Source: Verrucomicrobiota bacterium (GTDB lineage Bacteria > Verrucomicrobiota > Verrucomicrobiia > Opitutales > Opitutaceae). Taken from it: DNA of 42,528 nt. Below the pieces are notes generated by a model. The model worked only from the letters and a program-made list of their open reading frames with translations, was not told the origin of the DNA and made no database searches. The translations under genes and the position numbers were made by a program. Of this stretch, positions 40,919-42,528 are shown piece by piece. The stretch spans positions 1 to 42,528 of the forward strand of contig VHCJ01000025.1 of the NCBI GenBank assembly GCA_016871755.1. The letters are read 5' to 3'. Position 1 is the first letter of the stretch. Every line of letters begins with the position of its first letter.

Positions 40919-42016
40919 ATGAAGTTACCCCTGTCGCGCCGCCGTTTCCTCGCCACTGCCACGACTGCCGCCGCGGCCTTTGCCGCGCCGCGCGTTCTCA
41001 CGGCACAACGGTCCACCCCCAAGCATCCGGTCATCGGCGTCGATGGACATCGCTACGAGGTGATCCACGACTGGGTGCAGCTCCCGGCGAAGTACACGTG
41101 GCAGACCACTCACAATGTGGCGGTCGACCGTGACCAGAATCTCTATGTGATCCACGAGGGACGCGAGAATCTGAAGGATCATCCGTCGATCTTCGTCTTC
41201 GACCGCGACGGGAAATTCATCCGGGCTTTCGGCTCCCAGTTCCAAGGCGGCGGCCACGGGCTGGAGATCCGCAGCGAGGGCAAGGAACAATTCATCTGGG
41301 TCGCGGCCTACCAGCAGGTAAAGACATTCGCCAAGCTGACCCTGACTGGAGAAACCGTCTGGGAGAAGCGCGCCCCGATGCAGTCGTCCCTGTATCCCGA
41401 GGGCGAAGACACCCGGCCCGCGAAGCGCTGGGGGCGCGATGCATTCATGCCCACCAACTTTGCGTTTCTGCCGGACGGCGGCTTCTACCTCGCCGACGGC
41501 TATGGGTCGTTCCGCATCCACCGCTACGATGCCGCGGGCAACTGGGTCTCGATGTTCGGGGGTGCCGGCAAGGAAAACGGTCTCTTCAATACCCCACACG
41601 GGATCTGCCTCGACGACCGCCCCGGACGCACCCCCTCGATCGCGGTCTGCGACCGCGCCAACCAGCGCCTCCAGTGGTTCACGCCGGAGGGCCGGCACCT
41701 CAAGACGCTCGACGGCTTCATCCTGCCGGCCAATCTGGACACCCACGGCGACGTCTTGCTCGTTCCCGATTTGAGCGCCCGCATCACGCTGCTGGGTAAG
41801 GACGATACGGTGATCACGCACCTCGGCGAGGATCCCGAGTGGCGCGCCGCCGTCCTGAAGGACAACATGAAGCTCCGCCGGGCCGAGCAAGGCGAGGGCT
41901 GGGTCTCAGGCAAGTTCCTGCACCCCCACGACGCCTGCTTCGATGCGGAGGGTAACATCTTCGTCGCCGAGTGGGTCAATTCCGGCCGGATCACGAAACT
42001 GCGCAAGGTCGGCTGA
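40919..42016 (+). CDS. Tat-exported NHL-repeat beta-propeller protein
   Basis: The protein has 365 residues with a twin-arginine signal (LSRRRFLATATTAAAAFAAP) ending at VLTA. The mature part consists of NHL-like propeller blades: TTHNVAVDRDQNLYVIHEG, IFVFDRDGKFIRAFGSQFQG, NFAFLPDGGFYLADGYGS, RIHRYDAAGNWVSMFGGAG, FNTPHGICLDD and HPHDACFDAEGNIFVAEWV. Tat export implies folding, perhaps with a cofactor, before secretion; NHL proteins of this type are numerous in Verrucomicrobia and Planctomycetes and their ligands are unknown. The ATG at 40919 gives the signal at the right place. The 253 bases upstream hold no supported gene. Confidence 0.88.
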   Translation: MKLPLSRRRFLATATTAAAAFAAPRVLTAQRSTPKHPVIGVDGHRYEVIHDWVQLPAKYTWQTTHNVAVDRDQNLYVIHEGRENLKDHPSIFVFDRDGKFIRAFGSQFQGGGHGLEIRSEGKEQFIWVAAYQQVKTFAKLTLTGETVWEKRAPMQSSLYPEGEDTRPAKRWGRDAFMPTNFAFLPDGGFYLADGYGSFRIHRYDAAGNWVSMFGGAGKENGLFNTPHGICLDDRPGRTPSIAVCDRANQRLQWFTPEGRHLKTLDGFILPANLDTHGDVLLVPDLSARITLLGKDDTVITHLGEDPEWRAAVLKDNMKLRRAEQGEGWVSGKFLHPHDACFDAEGNIFVAEWVNSGRITKLRKVG

Positions 42017-42236
42017 GTCGGCGACAGATGGGCGGCGGCCCGCGCGGGAACATCGGGACGGGGTTCGGCCTTTGTCCCGAGTTCCCCACTCGCGCGAGGC
42101 CGGCCCCACCCTCCGCGCGGCCGACCGGCGGACGCCCCCCCACGCACTCGCTCCCGGCCGGTCGGGCAGCAAGCGGCCGACTCCGCCCATGCGAAGGCGG
42201 TGGACGACCCTACTCGTGAGACGGGTCCCGTCCCGC

Positions 42237-42528
42237 TCACTCGTTGCGGGGCTTCCGGATCATCACAGCCACGAGGGTCGCGACGGTCAGAGGAAGGACG
42301 AAGCTCATCATGACCATCGAGAAAGTCCCGATGGCCTCGTGATGCTGGGAGGCGAGGATGAGGTAGGCCACGTACGCGGCATAGTGGAGCAGAAACACGC
42401 CGCCCTCCCAGCGCGCGATCTCCCGTCCGCTGAGGAACACGGGTACACAGGCAAAGCTCACGGCCAGCATGACCCACAGGTCAAAGTTCATGACCGACTC
42501 CGGCACGGGGATCCCCCCATGCGCCAGG
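42237..42528 (-). CDS. Na+/Ca2+ exchanger family (CaCA) protein, C-terminal fragment
   Basis: About 96 residues at the window edge read inward from beyond the right end. LAHGGIPVPESVMNFDLWVM is the loop before the penultimate helices, shown here as IPVPESVMNFDLWVM, then FACVPVFLSGREIARWEGGV, LLHYAAYVAYLIL and a final helix VLPLTVATLVAVMIRK. IARWEG followed by a Y-x-x-Y helix is the usual end of bacterial calcium/sodium antiporters such as YrbG. The ion-binding repeats (alpha-1/alpha-2) lie outside the window. The 220 bases between its stop and the NHL gene show no gene. Confidence 0.75.
   Translation of the reverse strand, partial: LAHGGIPVPESVMNFDLWVMLAVSFACVPVFLSGREIARWEGGVFLLHYAAYVAYLILASQHHEAIGTFSMVMMSFVLPLTVATLVAVMIRKPRNE

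Noticed and set aside
1-42528. tRNA, rRNA, CRISPR arrays or riboswitches
   Set aside because: No cloverleaf, regular spaced repeats, rRNA-like stretches or known riboswitch cores were recognised by reading. A computational scan would be more sensitive.

Overview
The window is GC-rich, densely coded DNA, most likely from a chromosome of a Verrucomicrobiota member close to Opitutaceae. The evidence is: a secreted serine hydrolase carrying two copies of the roughly 120-residue repeat (GFNVG..., RAVGPTL..FGV, DPRLELF, ENDNWG, GAFALPAGS, PGGYTAHVTG) common in Opitutus-like proteomes; Tat-exported Gfo/Idh/MocA and NHL proteins; DUF6807, GH106 and squalene-cyclase-like proteins with a c-type heme motif; and weak Shine-Dalgarno sequences. 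This is a judgement from family content, not a database result. No rRNA, tRNA or CRISPR array was recognised.

Layout. (1) 1-2032: the end of an IS3-type element abuts a GH106 gene that has lost its 5' part, followed by an antisense gene remnant. (2) 2168-8897: a plus-strand sugar or sugar-acid locus: 3-hydroxyisobutyrate dehydrogenase-like enzyme, AraC regulator, Tat-exported Gfo/Idh/MocA oxidoreductase, MFS transporter, DUF6807 protein, phytanoyl-CoA-dioxygenase-like oxygenase. (3) 8937-9655: a Phd/VapC toxin-antitoxin pair lying between two copies of the 3' end of the oxygenase gene. (4) 9754-15909: secreted proteins (beta-propeller glycosidase-like protein, heme-motif terpenoid-cyclase-fold protein, another beta-propeller, SGNH esterase) around a lone ParA ATPase. 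(5) 16130-19338: a homocysteine S-methyltransferase gene with one internal stop, a lipocalin-like protein, two DoxX-like membrane proteins and an SDR. (6) 19414-30852: two divergent gene sets reading from the 26750-27014 interval. Leftward: FAD oxidase, a three-gene NitT/TauT-like ABC importer, Rieske protein, amidohydrolase, malectin-like protein, cytochrome c. Rightward: cytosine-deaminase-like enzyme, DUF2165, RidA, a creatininase-fold protein without metal ligands, and an intact creatininase. (7) 30918-36946: GH63-like glycosidase, LacI regulator, Php-type phosphotriesterase homologue, serine hydrolase with Verrucomicrobial repeats. (8) 37160-42528: a scarred region with 3' ends of a phage-like protein gene, an HPt domain gene and a repeat-protein gene, the last joined to a truncated PLP decarboxylase; between them an intact OppA-type lipoprotein; then an NHL-repeat Tat protein and the end of a Na+/Ca2+ exchanger gene.

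How it may work together. Region 6 looks like a complete uptake-and-degradation module for a small nitrogen-containing ring compound: importer, FAD oxidase and Rieske/cytochrome redox partners, then ring-opening and deaminating amidohydrolases, RidA for reactive enamine/imine clean-up, and a creatininase pair. A 16-bp palindrome (ACAAAAACGTTTTTGT) lies in the central divergent interval, and a one-mismatch copy lies in the interval between the GH63-like gene and lacI. This suggests that the LacI protein controls the module, the glycosidase and itself. The substrate is not known. This module, with its paired normal and metal-ligand-free creatininase proteins, is the best candidate for an undescribed system.
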